DNA of 64,000 bases from Oceanospirillum sanctuarii (GTDB lineage: Bacteria; Pseudomonadota; Gammaproteobacteria; Pseudomonadales; Halomonadaceae). The DNA is taken from the NCBI RefSeq assembly GCF_002150805.1, contig NZ_MTBA01000001.1:124001-188000 (forward strand), in the 5' to 3' direction. Positions 45,926-54,836 of this stretch are shown one piece after another; within the stretch, counting starts at the first letter, position 1, and the number at the start of each line of letters is the position of its first letter. The position numbers and the translations under genes were made by a program. The notes under the pieces were generated by a model that saw only the letters and a program-made list of their open reading frames with translations, had not been told where the DNA came from and did no database searches.

Positions 45926-46372
45926 ATGGCTGCTGTGAGCGATAAAAAGAGTGTTTCCGATTCTTCAACAGTTGAAGATAACGCCAGCTTTACCGAGCGT
46001 TTCCGCAGGGGAGATCTCTTTTCTGATAAGTGCCCGTCACGGGATGTACTCAAACATATCACCAGTCGCTGGGGCGTACTGATTCTGGTGGCTTTGCAGG
46101 GCAATACCCTGCGCTTTAGTGATCTGCGCCGCAAGATCAAAGGTGTCAGTGAAAAGATGCTGGCGCAAACGCTGCAGTCTCTGGAAAGTGACGGCTTTGT
46201 ACTGCGCCATTCCTATCCGGTTGTACCACCTCATGTGGAATATTCCCTATCCACACTGGGGGAGGAGGCCGCAGAACAAGTTGCAGGTATCGCCAACTGG
46301 ATCGAAGAGAAGATGCCTCAGATCAGCGAAGCCCAGCGCTTAGTGGCCGAGAAGCGGGCTGCTGAGGAGTAA
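45926..46372 (+). CDS. HxlR-family redox-type regulator
   Basis: A 148-aa winged-helix protein from ATG 45926 (MAAVSDKKS), AAGG upstream lying inside the operator. HxlR core: CPSRDVLKHITSRWGVLILVAL, LRFSDLRRKIKGVSEKMLAQTL, and SYPVVPPHVEYSLSTLGEE. The Cys before PSRDVL is at the position used for thiol redox sensing in QorR/HypR-like members. Regulates divergent qorB and itself by inference. It carries an N-terminal Ser/Asp-rich tail longer than most relatives. Confidence 0.92.
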   Translation: MAAVSDKKSVSDSSTVEDNASFTERFRRGDLFSDKCPSRDVLKHITSRWGVLILVALQGNTLRFSDLRRKIKGVSEKMLAQTLQSLESDGFVLRHSYPVVPPHVEYSLSTLGEEAAEQVAGIANWIEEKMPQISEAQRLVAEKRAAEE

Positions 46373-46376
46373 CAAA

Positions 46377-46395
46377 GCAGCCTTAAACAGGCTGC
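46377..46395. terminator. Short terminator
   Basis: GCAGCCT / AGGCTGC with a 5-nt loop and CTCTTCTTT, between convergent HxlR and azoR genes. Confidence 0.65.
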
Positions 46396-46402
46396 CTCTT
46401 CT

Positions 46403-47080
46403 TTAGTTAAGTTTTTCTCGTTGGCTTAAGCTTTCTGCCAGGTCAGATGCTTTTCTATAAGCGGCTTGCTTGGATGCCTCATGTCGCTCATCGGAAAATT
46501 CCTGATATTCACAGGCGATTTCGGTCATCTTTTCGACACCTAAATACTTACTGAGAGTTTCTATATGGGGGGCGAGATGATTCATCTTTTCGCGAATCCC
46601 TCCTTTATGGAAGCCAAATTCACCGCTGGAGGTAATCAGAACCATTTCTTTGCCGCTATGAATGGGTTCTAGTGGAAAGTCTCCCCGTGAGAGGTCAAAG
46701 CTGAAGGTTTTGTCGACGCGGACAATCTGGTCAAACCATGCCTTCAAGTGAGCAGGCATGCCGTAGTTGTACATCGGCGCTGAAATGATGATCAGGTCTG
46801 CATTAACAAGCTCGTCGATCATCTCATCGGATTGTTCCAGCAGTGCTTTCTGCTTAGTTGTCCGCTTTTCTTCAGATGTAAATACTGCACCTATCCATTC
46901 CTGAGTAATAAAGTCAGGAGGGTTAGCGCCTACATCACGATAGGAATATTCGGCAATGGCATTTGCTTGCTCTAGCTCTGATATCAAATGACCGGCTATA
47001 TTCCGGGAAATCGAATTATGCGCTTCAATGCTATTGCTTTTCGCCCGCACGCTTGAATCGATATGAAGTAGTGAATACAT
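46403..47080 (-). CDS. azoR: FMN-dependent NADH-azoreductase (copy 1)
   Basis: Flavodoxin-fold NADH:quinone/azo reductase, 225 aa. LLHIDSSVRAKSNS phosphate loop, SAPMYNYGMPAHLKAWFDQIVR (FMN-binding, about residues 100-121) and LITSSGEFG. Likely role is detoxification of quinones. Divergent from a LysR gene with a 12-bp palindrome between them. A second azoR/LysR pair lies 5.5 kb away; the two proteins share the fold but differ well in sequence, so they are not a recent duplication. Confidence 0.9.
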   Translation of the reverse strand: MYSLLHIDSSVRAKSNSIEAHNSISRNIAGHLISELEQANAIAEYSYRDVGANPPDFITQEWIGAVFTSEEKRTTKQKALLEQSDEMIDELVNADLIIISAPMYNYGMPAHLKAWFDQIVRVDKTFSFDLSRGDFPLEPIHSGKEMVLITSSGEFGFHKGGIREKMNHLAPHIETLSKYLGVEKMTEIACEYQEFSDERHEASKQAAYRKASDLAESLSQREKLN

Positions 47081-47168
47081 GTTTTAGATCCTTATTGAGG
47101 CTTGTGTTGTCGTTGAGTGCTTGTGGATTTTATGGACGGCAGGCTGTCTCTGACAAAGGGGTTAATAG

Positions 47169-47180
47169 CATCTATAGATG
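47169..47180. promoter_or_regulatory. Palindrome in azoR-LysR promoter region
   Basis: CATCTATAGATG, a perfect 12-bp palindrome, with a half copy ATCATCTATG at 47189-47198. Candidate LysR site controlling azoR. Confidence 0.5.
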
Positions 47181-47237
47181 TAAAAAAATCATCTATGCGT
47201 TAGGCTTATTAATGATTCAAGATGAGGGTGTTAATCG

Positions 47238-48122
47238 ATGAATGTGTCACTGCAGGGGCTAAAGGTTTTTGAGTCGGCTGCAAGGCTGGGAAGTTTCAAG
47301 GCTGCTGCTGAAGAGCTGGCGTTATCACCAACGTCAGTATCGCATCATGTCAGGCGTTTGGAGCAGCGTCTGAAAGTTGACCTGTTTTATCGCCGAGTGC
47401 GTGGTGTGGGGTTGACCCCTTCAGGTGAGAAACTGTCCGAGGCGCTCACCAACAGCTTTTTACAGATTCAGCAGGCGGTTGATGACGTCGCTGAATTGGG
47501 CAATCGAATAAAAATAAATACCACATCAGCTTTCGCGGCTCTGGTTTTGGTTCCGGAGTTGGCAAAGTTCAATCAGGCTGCCCCAAGCATAAATATCGAT
47601 GTTGCCACGGGGGAGGATATTCGCTCGGAGGCAAACGGGCTTTCTGTTCGCTTTGGCCAGATTCCTTTTGATTCCAAAGATTATTTCTATCATCAAAACA
47701 GACTGTTGCACCGGGATAAGTATTCATTATTTGGTACCCCTGAATGCCTGAACCGCATCCGGCAAGGTCAAACTCAGTCTGTCTTGTTAACCCGTTGGAA
47801 AAATAAAGAGCTTCCGTTATCTCCTTGGTTGAACTGGTGCAAAGCTTCAGATTTTGAGTGTTCAGAAGACTCTATTGTTTACTTCGATCAGGAGTTACTC
47901 GGGATTTATGAGGCTATCGCTGGCAAGGGGCTCGTATTTTGTTCGACTCTTCTCGTGAGGAGTTTTGTTTGCTCAGGAGTTCTTAAAGCTTATACCCCGA
48001 TTAGTGTTCCCTCGGAGCTGGGCTATTACTTACCTGAAAAGAGTTTGTTAGGGCATCCGGCGCAGGCTGTTGTGCTTGAATGGCTGGAAAAGCTTTTTAC
48101 CGGAGAGGCAGATGAATCCTGA
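47238..48122 (+). CDS. LysR-family regulator (GcvA-like)
   Basis: A 294-aa LTTR. HTH: LKVFESAARLGSFKAAAEEL, ALSPTSVSHHVRRLEQRLKV (residues ~6-47), and an effector domain with an abrupt GcvA-like style (WLNWCKASDFECSEDSIVYF, about 200-220). Divergent from azoR copy 1, which is its probable target. Codon use is slightly more AT-rich than that of neighbours. Confidence 0.9.
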   Translation: MNVSLQGLKVFESAARLGSFKAAAEELALSPTSVSHHVRRLEQRLKVDLFYRRVRGVGLTPSGEKLSEALTNSFLQIQQAVDDVAELGNRIKINTTSAFAALVLVPELAKFNQAAPSINIDVATGEDIRSEANGLSVRFGQIPFDSKDYFYHQNRLLHRDKYSLFGTPECLNRIRQGQTQSVLLTRWKNKELPLSPWLNWCKASDFECSEDSIVYFDQELLGIYEAIAGKGLVFCSTLLVRSFVCSGVLKAYTPISVPSELGYYLPEKSLLGHPAQAVVLEWLEKLFTGEADES

Positions 48123-48204
48123 GCTAAAAACAGGGATAATATGCGCCAGTTAAATAAGCCAGATACTCAGTATTTTTATTGATAACGGAATTACGGTCAG
48201 ATTT

Positions 48205-48747
48205 ATGAGCAAGTCCCTGCAGGATCAGCTGTTAAAAGCCGGTTTAACCAACAAGAAAAAGGTTAAACAGGCGGAAAACCACAAGAAGAAACAAGCCAAG
48301 GTTAAGCGCACCACAGGTCAGGAAGATGAAGTGAAGCTGCGTGCTGAGCAGCAGCGCAAAGAGAAGGCGGAACGTGATCGTCAGCTGAACCTGGAGCGCA
48401 AAGCGGAAGAAGAGAAGAAAGCGATCAAAGCTCAGGTGAAGCAACTGATCGAGATGAACCGCCTTTCCGATTTCGCTGGTGATCTTGCCCATAACTTTGT
48501 AATGGACAAGAAGGTTAAGAAGATTAATGTTCAGCCTAAGATCTCGGATCAGCTGGCGAAAGGTCGTCTGGCCATTGCCGAGCTGGAAGGCCGTTTTGAG
48601 CTGATTCCACCTAAGGTTGCTGAAAAGATTCTGCAGCGTGAGCCGGATTGGCCGATCGTGCTGAACGAGAAAGCACCGGATACCGGTGATGAGGAAGAGG
48701 ATGATCCGTACGCAGATTTCCAGATTCCTGATGATCTGATGTGGTAA
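48205..48747 (+). CDS. yaiL: DUF2058 nucleoprotein/polynucleotide-associated protein (YaiL)
   Basis: A 180-aa charged soluble protein. The N-terminus SLQDQLLKAGLTNKKKVKQAE matches DUF2058, followed by a long Lys/Glu/Arg coiled-coil and a C-terminal domain with AHNFVMDKKVKKINVQPKIS. Acidic end (DEEEDDPYADFQIPDDLMW). E. coli YaiL is of unclear function. ATG at 48205. Terminator follows. Confidence 0.93.
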   Translation: MSKSLQDQLLKAGLTNKKKVKQAENHKKKQAKVKRTTGQEDEVKLRAEQQRKEKAERDRQLNLERKAEEEKKAIKAQVKQLIEMNRLSDFAGDLAHNFVMDKKVKKINVQPKISDQLAKGRLAIAELEGRFELIPPKVAEKILQREPDWPIVLNEKAPDTGDEEEDDPYADFQIPDDLMW

Positions 48748-48764
48748 CACCCCATTCGAAAGCC

Positions 48765-48791
48765 AAAAAGCCTGCCCTGTGCAGGCTTTTT
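48765..48791 (+). terminator. yaiL terminator
   Basis: AAAAAGCCTGC / GCAGGCTTTTT stem with a 5-nt loop. Confidence 0.95.
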
Positions 48792-48841
48792 GCTTTATCA
48801 GTCTTGCACAGATAAAACTGCAATTGAGACAGGAGGTTAAG

Positions 48842-49372
48842 ATGAAAGTTATCGCTTATATGGCACAGAGTCTGGATGGCTATATCGCCGGCCCAAATGG
48901 TGAATTGGATTGGCTGGAAGAGATCGAAAATCCCGAAGGCAGTGATCTGGGTTTTGCGGAATTTATGGCAGGAGTTGATGCGCTTCTGATGGGGCGTAAC
49001 ACCTTTGAAAAGGTGCTCAGTTTCGGCTTCTGGCCCTACGATAAGCCGGTTTATGTTGCCAGTAATTCCCTGAAAGGGATTCCTGCGGATCTTGAGGGTA
49101 AGGCATTTCTGATCAGTGGAACCCTTGCTGAAATGCTGGCGGTATTGGCAGATGAGAAAGGCGTGCAAAGCCTTTATCTGGATGGTGGAAAACTGATTCA
49201 AAGCGCTTTAAGTCAGGATCTGCTGAATGAGATGACGGTAACGACCTTGCCGGTGATTCTGGGGCAAGGGATTTCTTTGTTTGGTCACTTGGAGGCAAAG
49301 AAAAAGCTTCAGCTAAAGGGTTCAGAAGTTCTGTTAGATCAACTGGTAAAGACAAAATACCTGTTATGCTGA
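48842..49372 (+). CDS. RibD-like/dihydrofolate reductase family protein
   Basis: A 176-aa protein with the DHFR/RibD C-terminal fold: MKVIAYMAQSLDGYIAGPNG, DALLMGRNTFEKVLSFGFWP, and LYLDGGKLIQSALSQDLLNE. Binds NADPH; the substrate is unknown (YyaP/YwjB-like). The ATG at 48842 has AGGAGG immediately upstream; a longer frame from 48779 crosses the terminator and is rejected. Confidence 0.92.
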   Translation: MKVIAYMAQSLDGYIAGPNGELDWLEEIENPEGSDLGFAEFMAGVDALLMGRNTFEKVLSFGFWPYDKPVYVASNSLKGIPADLEGKAFLISGTLAEMLAVLADEKGVQSLYLDGGKLIQSALSQDLLNEMTVTTLPVILGQGISLFGHLEAKKKLQLKGSEVLLDQLVKTKYLLC

Positions 49373-49420
49373 TTCATAGGAGATAGCCCCTGTATTCTTG
49401 CCCCGCTGCAGGAGGAGCCT

Positions 49421-50311
49421 ATGAGCCCGAGATACAGCTTTACCGCTGATGAGATCAATGAAGCCATTGAGATTCTTGAGCGGGCGGTGGTGAATCACCG
49501 CAGTTGGTATGAGATGTTGCTGGAAGGGCTGGTTTGTCAGCAGCCTTTTAATGAACAGATCATTGATCCCATGGCGCATACAAAGTGCGGTTTTGGCTGC
49601 TGGTATTACCAGAGTGTGTCTGAGGCGCTGCGTGCTGCTCCTGAGTTTTCAGTACTCGAATCCATTCATAAAGAGATGCACGATGCTGCCCGGGATCTTG
49701 TTCTCCAGTATCAGAAGAACGAGCAGGTTTCTCTGCAGGACTTTCGCACCCTGAACTCCACAAAGGCGGAAGTGGTCGAACTACTCAGCCGTATGCGGGA
49801 TTCCATTGTTGCCCAACATCACTCTTTCGATGGGCTGACAGGGTTGATTAACCGGCGCTCAATCGGACTGATTCTGGAAAAGAATCATGCTCAGTCGATT
49901 CGCAGTAACGCACCTTATGCGCTGGCGATGATCGATATCGATTTCTTCAAATCGATCAATGATAACTATGGCCATCTGGCGGGTGATGAAGTGCTGAAGG
50001 CGGTTTCCCGTTTTCTGACCAAGTCTCTGCGTGAAGCCGATAGCGTTGGGCGTTATGGCGGGGAAGAGTTTCTTCTCTTGTTGCCGGATACGGACGCCCG
50101 GGTTGCCCAGCAGGTGTTGGAACGGCTACGACAGGGAATTGCAGAACTGATGGTGCCCTACGATGATGAGTTGATCTCTCTGACAGCCTCCATCGGCTAT
50201 GCCAGTTTTGATTCTGGTAATGCGGTATGGGAGCTGGTTAAGGATGCGGATCAGGCTTTGTATCAGGCCAAGAAGAATGGCCGCAATCGGGTTGTCGCTT
50301 TTCGTTTTTGA
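49421..50311 (+). CDS. dgcZ: CZB-GGDEF diguanylate cyclase (zinc-sensing DgcZ type)
   Basis: A 296-aa cytoplasmic diguanylate cyclase, the same length and architecture as E. coli DgcZ. The CZB zinc-binding domain (residues ~10-110) shows all ligands: His26, Cys56 in TKCGFGCWYY, His83 and His87 in IHKEMHD. The GGDEF domain has intact RYGGEEF and an RxxD inhibitory site five residues before it (READ). Zinc is expected to inhibit the enzyme. AGGAGG precedes the ATG. zntB, a zinc transporter, lies 400 bp downstream on the other strand. Confidence 0.95.
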   Translation: MSPRYSFTADEINEAIEILERAVVNHRSWYEMLLEGLVCQQPFNEQIIDPMAHTKCGFGCWYYQSVSEALRAAPEFSVLESIHKEMHDAARDLVLQYQKNEQVSLQDFRTLNSTKAEVVELLSRMRDSIVAQHHSFDGLTGLINRRSIGLILEKNHAQSIRSNAPYALAMIDIDFFKSINDNYGHLAGDEVLKAVSRFLTKSLREADSVGRYGGEEFLLLLPDTDARVAQQVLERLRQGIAELMVPYDDELISLTASIGYASFDSGNAVWELVKDADQALYQAKKNGRNRVVAFRF

Positions 50312-50329
50312 TTTTATGCCCGAAATAAA

Positions 50330-50611
50330 TCAGTCATTGCGGTAGATGGTTTCTATCAGGTGAAAGCCAAACTTGGTTTTAACCGGACCATGAACCGTCA
50401 GGATCGGTTTGGTGAAAACCACATTGTCGAATGGCTTGACCATAGCACCACGGCGAAACTCACCCAGATCACCACCTTTCTTGCCCGATGGGCAAAGGGA
50501 GTGCTGTTTAGCCAGCTTGGCAAAGTCGCCACCGACTGCCAGTTTCTTTTTGATCACTTCCGCCTGTTCGCGGGTTTTAACCAGAATGTGTCGTGCGCAG
50601 GCAGTGGCCAT
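50330..50611 (-). CDS. ppiC: Peptidyl-prolyl cis-trans isomerase, parvulin type
   Basis: A 93-aa cytoplasmic single-domain parvulin: ARHILVKTREQAEVIKKKL, CPSGKKGGDLGEFRRGAMV, FDNVVFTKPI and KTKFGFHLIETI. Speeds proline isomerisation in protein folding. No signal peptide, so PpiC rather than SurA/PpiD-like. Lies 18 bp from the convergent dgcZ end and 111 bp downstream of zntB. Confidence 0.96.
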   Translation of the reverse strand: MATACARHILVKTREQAEVIKKKLAVGGDFAKLAKQHSLCPSGKKGGDLGEFRRGAMVKPFDNVVFTKPILTVHGPVKTKFGFHLIETIYRND

Positions 50612-50722
50612 GATGCTGTCCTCATAAAATTTGGCTTGGTGTTGCTAAGACTTGGCTCAACTGTGCTGAAAGCGAGACTTAGCTGTGCCGAACTTGCGGC
50701 TACACCTGTAAAAAGCCGGCCA

Positions 50723-51694
50723 TTATAGCCATTTTTTCCTGCGAAGCAGCAATGTCAGCACAATCGCTGAGCTGAACAGACCGCCGCTGACCCACCAAAA
50801 GGCTTCTGAACTGTCGGTTCCCGGCATGCCGCCCACGTTGATCCCCAAAAGTCCGGTCAGAAAGCCCAGTGGAAGGAAAACAGCGGTAATCATCGACAGC
50901 AGATAAACCCGCTGGTTACCCAGTTCCGACAGTTGGCTAAGCAGCTCTTCCTGAATTACCACAGCACGTTCCCGCATCGCATCCAGATCTTCCAGATAGC
51001 GGATCAAACGGTCGGTGGTTTCCCGAACCTGCAGGCGTTCAGCTTCACTCAGGCCACTGAATCGCTCAGTATGCAGGCGTGCCAGAGCATCCCGTTGCGG
51101 TGCCAGATAGCGGCGCAGGGTGATGATCTGACGTCGCAGAGCAGAAAGCTCCACTTTTACTTCGTCATGGCCGCCGGTCAGAACCCGTTCTTCCAGATCG
51201 GCCAGCGTCTCTTCGTAGCCTTCCATGGTTTCCCGCATCCGCCAGGTCAGGTTGTCGGTCAGGTCGGCAATAAACTCACCACTGGTTGACGGTGCCTGAT
51301 GGTTTCGGATCTGGGAGAGCAGATCCTGAATCGATTGCAGCTGGCGCTTACGGGTACTGATGATGCGGTTCTTTTCCACCCAGAGGCGGATGGATACCAT
51401 GTCGTCCGGATCAGCCTCTGGATTGAGGTTAACCCCGCGAAGCAGCAGCAAAAGCCCGTTGTTAAATGGCGTGCAGCGGGGACGGGTTTCAGTTGCTGTC
51501 AGGGCTTCTGCCACTACGGATTCAAGGCCAGATTCCTGTTCCAGCCAGTTCTGAACCTCTTCATTGGTGTAATCCAGATGCAGCCAGAGTAAGCCCTGTT
51601 CAGGCTGCCACTGATCAATCTCTTCCGCGGTGAGCGTCTTACCCTTCTGATCATTAAACAGATACGCATGAATTAAACCGGATGATACTGGCAT
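50723..51694 (-). CDS. zntB: Zinc transporter ZntB (CorA family)
   Basis: Pentameric 2-TM metal transporter, 323 aa from ATG 51694 (MPVSSGLIHAYLFND) with AAGGAGAG upstream; longer frames run through the azoR terminator. Large cytoplasmic N-terminal domain with WLHLDYTNEEVQNWL and ALTATETRPRC, a long helix (YLEDLDAMRERAVVIQEELL), TM1 VYLLSMITAVFLPLGFLTGLLGINVGG and TM2 SGGLFSSAIVLTLLL. The CorA GMN signature is replaced by GIN before GGMPG, as in ZntB. Moves Zn2+. Confidence 0.94.
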   Translation of the reverse strand: MPVSSGLIHAYLFNDQKGKTLTAEEIDQWQPEQGLLWLHLDYTNEEVQNWLEQESGLESVVAEALTATETRPRCTPFNNGLLLLLRGVNLNPEADPDDMVSIRLWVEKNRIISTRKRQLQSIQDLLSQIRNHQAPSTSGEFIADLTDNLTWRMRETMEGYEETLADLEERVLTGGHDEVKVELSALRRQIITLRRYLAPQRDALARLHTERFSGLSEAERLQVRETTDRLIRYLEDLDAMRERAVVIQEELLSQLSELGNQRVYLLSMITAVFLPLGFLTGLLGINVGGMPGTDSSEAFWWVSGGLFSSAIVLTLLLRRKKWL

Positions 51695-51817
51695 AGGGCT
51701 CTCCTTGGTGATCCTTGAACAGCAACAAAAAACAGAAATGTGATAGCGACCTGAGGCTATTTGGCGGAGTGTACGTCCATAATCCATCCGCTGAAAACAC
51801 TTATTTTCAACGCAAAA

Positions 51818-51865
51818 AAACACCCTGCTGTGATTCAGCATAGCTGCTTCTCACAGAGGGTGTTT
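51818..51865 (-). terminator. azoR copy 2 terminator
   Basis: AAACACCCT-g-CTGTGA / TCACAGAGGGTGTTT long stem; on the minus strand it is followed by TTTTTTT. It separates azoR from zntB. Confidence 0.93.
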
Positions 51866-51944
51866 CCGAGCAGGTCAGACCTGACGATGGGATCAGGCTG
51901 ACCTTTTGGGGTTGCTCTATTTTCTACCTGTTTGCTTTCAGGTT

Positions 51945-52550
51945 TTATGCGCTAATCGCTTCGCTCAGGGCTTCACGGGCTTCGTTGATTGGCGCTTCGC
52001 CTGCAGATACACCAGCCGCTTGTACCAGACGGATATCCTGCAGACCAACAAAGTTCAGAGCCACTTTCAGGTAAGTATCCTGGTGGTTCAGGAACGCGAT
52101 TGGCGTGTGTGCACGGTAGTCGCCGCCACTTGCAGTGATCACGTAAACCGGACGATCTTTCAGCAGACCCTGCGGACCTGTCTCGGTGTACTGGAAGGTC
52201 TCGCCAACACGGGCAATCTGGTCGATCCAGGTTTTCAGACCGGACGTGATAGTGAAGTTGTGCATTGGTGATGCGATAACTACTTCATCAGCAGCGCGCA
52301 GTTCGGCAATCAGTTCGTCAGATACTGCCAGCGCTTTGTTCTGTTCTTCAGAACGTTGATCGGCGGGAGTGTAGAAGCCGCCAATGGTTTCTTCAGTCAG
52401 GTGCGGAGGAGGGTTGATACCCACATCACGCTGAACAATCTGACCATTCGGGTTGTGGGCTTTCCACTTTTCAACAAACTCAGCAGTCAGGTCGCGGGTG
52501 ATAGATTGGCTGCTTTTAGGGCTTGAGTGAACGACTAATAATGTTTTCAT
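51945..52550 (-). CDS. azoR: FMN-dependent NADH-azoreductase (copy 2)
   Basis: A 201-aa flavodoxin-fold reductase of the usual AzoR length. VVHSSPKSSQSITRDL phosphate loop, ASPMHNFTITSGLKTWIDQIAR FMN segment in two parts (about residues 93-114) and VITASGGDY. Reduces quinones or azo compounds with NADH. Divergent from a LysR gene 293 bp away with a LysR-type box in the gap. Confidence 0.94.
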   Translation of the reverse strand: MKTLLVVHSSPKSSQSITRDLTAEFVEKWKAHNPNGQIVQRDVGINPPPHLTEETIGGFYTPADQRSEEQNKALAVSDELIAELRAADEVVIASPMHNFTITSGLKTWIDQIARVGETFQYTETGPQGLLKDRPVYVITASGGDYRAHTPIAFLNHQDTYLKVALNFVGLQDIRLVQAAGVSAGEAPINEAREALSEAISA

Positions 52551-52702
52551 GGCTTATCCTCTGATTAGGTTCTGGCCAGAAATCACTCAGTTGTTTTGCC
52601 GTCTTAAGCTTGATCAGGCTGAGTGGTCTGTCTGGCTTGTTGCTATGGGTGTCATTTTATGCCGAACAAAAAGAAAGAAAATTGCATTAAATAGTGCTAT
52701 AT

Positions 52703-52719
52703 ATTCTACGAAATAGAAT
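52703..52719. promoter_or_regulatory. LysR box (T-N11-A) between azoR copy 2 and LysR
   Basis: ATTCTA-cgaaa-TAGAAT, perfect 6-bp arms with a 5-bp spacer, 124 bp before the LysR start. Confidence 0.6.
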
Positions 52720-52842
52720 TGTTGCAGCTTGAAACCAATAAAATTGAAAGGTTCGCTGTTTTCGGCTGGTAATCTGTCGTTTATTTCGATTTCTTAGAAA
52801 GGCAGGGATAAAAGGTGCAAAAGGTAGGGGGCAAAAGGGGTT

Positions 52843-53775
52843 ATGGCGGGGCATAAAACAACTCTGGAACAGTGGCGTATCCTGCAGGCGGTGGTTGATC
52901 ACGGTGGTTACGCTCATGCCGCTGAGGCGCTGCATCGCAGTCAGTCCTCTCTCAATCATGCGGTTAAAAAGCTCGAACATCAGCTGGGTGTGGAGATTCT
53001 GCAGGTTAAAGGCCGCAAGGCTTTTCTGACGGAAGCAGGGGAGGCCCTGTTGCGCCGGTCCCGTGTGCTGACAGAAACCGCTGAAGGTCTGGAGAAACTG
53101 GCCGAAAATATCGATATGGGGTGGGAGCCACAGCTGAATATCTGTGTGGAGGCGATCTACCCAAGGGATCTTTTGTTTCGTGCTTTGGCGCGTTTCTATC
53201 CGGAAAGTCGCGGCACCCGTATTCGAATTATTGATACGGTGCTGACCGGCAGCGTCGAGCAGATCGTCAATAACAGCGTTGATCTGGCGATTACCGGCCA
53301 TGTGCCCAAGGGTTATACCTCTGAAGAGCTGTGCCGGGTCGAATTTATGCTGGTGACTCATCACAGTCATGAGCTGGCAACTCTGGGGCAGGCGATCAGC
53401 CAGCAGGAACTGGTCAAGCACATGCAGGTGGTGATTAAGGACAATGCCCTTAAGCCATCGGAGTCTCAGGGCTGGCTGAAGTCGGAGCAGCGCTGGACGG
53501 TAGACAGCTTCGAGCGGGCCAAACAGATTCTGAAGCACGGACTGGGCTTTTGCTGGATTCCCCGGCATGAAGTCCTGCAGGAGCTGGCAAGTGGCGAGTT
53601 TATCGCCCTAGATGTGGATTTCTCCTCCACCCGATCCGGCACCGTGAGTCTTGTGATTCCCGATCCCGATCAGTTAGGGCCGGGGGGCAGACGACTTTAT
53701 GAGATTCTGATGCAGGAAGGCCGCACCGGGAACTGTAAAAAACATCTGCAAACCTTAGGTGTGCATCAGAGCTAG
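52843..53775 (+). CDS. LysR-family regulator
   Basis: A 310-aa LTTR. HTH: WRILQAVVDHGGYAHAAEAL, HRSQSSLNHAVKKLEHQLGV; effector domain with LNICVEAIYPRDLLFRALARF and VDLAITGHVPKGYTSEEL. Divergent from azoR copy 2, its likely target. Sequence style differs from the GcvA-like LysR beside azoR copy 1, so the two pairs were assembled independently. Confidence 0.93.
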   Translation: MAGHKTTLEQWRILQAVVDHGGYAHAAEALHRSQSSLNHAVKKLEHQLGVEILQVKGRKAFLTEAGEALLRRSRVLTETAEGLEKLAENIDMGWEPQLNICVEAIYPRDLLFRALARFYPESRGTRIRIIDTVLTGSVEQIVNNSVDLAITGHVPKGYTSEELCRVEFMLVTHHSHELATLGQAISQQELVKHMQVVIKDNALKPSESQGWLKSEQRWTVDSFERAKQILKHGLGFCWIPRHEVLQELASGEFIALDVDFSSTRSGTVSLVIPDPDQLGPGGRRLYEILMQEGRTGNCKKHLQTLGVHQS

Positions 53776-53920
53776 CCTTTGAGCGCTGCTTAGTGCGCGC
53801 GTCAGGCGGTAAACAGAAAAACAAAGCATAAACAAATAGCTTATGCGCCCTTCAGGGCATATCTATCCTGTTCTGGCTTGGGCTATAATTGCGTCAATTA
53901 TGAATCAATAGGAGTAAGCA

Positions 53921-54697
53921 ATGGTTCTGCAACGGTTAAGGACTCTTGTTTCGCGAGCCATCCAGCTTGTGGCGTTAACTGTGGTGATGTCCGGCACCGC
54001 TTCGGCGAATGACAATGCCCTGCTTCAGGCCACCATCGAAATGGATCGTCAGTATATCCCGGCCATGATCTATATCGGGCAGGGTGATCGTGAATCAGCA
54101 AGCGATGCGATGATGAAGTTCTCCCAGCAGTGGAGCTCTTTCGTTACCACATTCGCGGTAAACAGTGATGACCCTGAGTGGCAGCACTTTCTGGATATCG
54201 CTTCCGGTATGGTGAGCGAAGCCTTTATCGATGTTCAGCAGGGTGATCTGGAAAGTGCCGAGAAACAGCTGGCAGCGGTAACGGTGACTCTGCATGGCCT
54301 GCGTGAGCGTAACGGCATCAGCTACTACGTTGATGAGCTGAACGCTTACAAGCCTTATATGGATGCCATGATCGAAGTTGCTGACAACAAAACCGGCAAG
54401 CGCTTTACCAAAGCGCAGATCAAAACCCTGCAGAAGAACTGGGCTCAGGTTTGGCCCCGTTGGGAAGCGATTCGTCATCACGTAAGTCGTGCTAAGTTTG
54501 ATCAGCAGTTGTTCGGTTTCACCGATGATCGTTTTGTTGAGCTGAAGCAGGCGGTTGCTCAGGAGCAGATGGCACTGAACAATATGCGTGAAGCTCTGCG
54601 TGGTGGTTCCCATCAGGATATGGCAGATGCGGCAATCGGTCTGGAAGCAGGATTTATGCGTACCTACCGTGCCTTTGGCGATATGCCGTTCGAATAG
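53921..54697 (+). CDS. Secreted helical protein of unknown function
   Basis: A 258-aa periplasmic protein with a Sec signal peptide (AIQLVALTVVMSGTASA, cleavage near residue 29). The mature part is all-helical, with two similar blocks: an N-terminal IPAMIYIGQGDRESASDAMM block and a C-terminal MALNNMREALRGGSHQDMAD block, each followed by an amphipathic helix. It could be a four-helix-bundle heme or metal protein, but no CxxCH is present. Monocistronic with a strong terminator. Confidence 0.8.
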   Translation: MVLQRLRTLVSRAIQLVALTVVMSGTASANDNALLQATIEMDRQYIPAMIYIGQGDRESASDAMMKFSQQWSSFVTTFAVNSDDPEWQHFLDIASGMVSEAFIDVQQGDLESAEKQLAAVTVTLHGLRERNGISYYVDELNAYKPYMDAMIEVADNKTGKRFTKAQIKTLQKNWAQVWPRWEAIRHHVSRAKFDQQLFGFTDDRFVELKQAVAQEQMALNNMREALRGGSHQDMADAAIGLEAGFMRTYRAFGDMPFE

Positions 54698-54770
54698 ATC
54701 TCTGCTCTGTCTTTCGTCCTATCGAGACAAAGAAAACCGCGCTGTCCATATAAAGAAAGTCAGATAAACA

Positions 54771-54806
54771 AAAAGCCAGCCCGCTGTTAAGCGGGCTGGC
54801 TTTTTT
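54771..54806. terminator. Bidirectional terminator
   Basis: AAAAGCCAGCCCGC / GCGGGCTGGCTTTTTT with a 6-nt loop, between convergent genes. Confidence 0.95.
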
Positions 54807-54836
54807 GTGGCTGACGCTTTTACCGACTAGCTGTTT

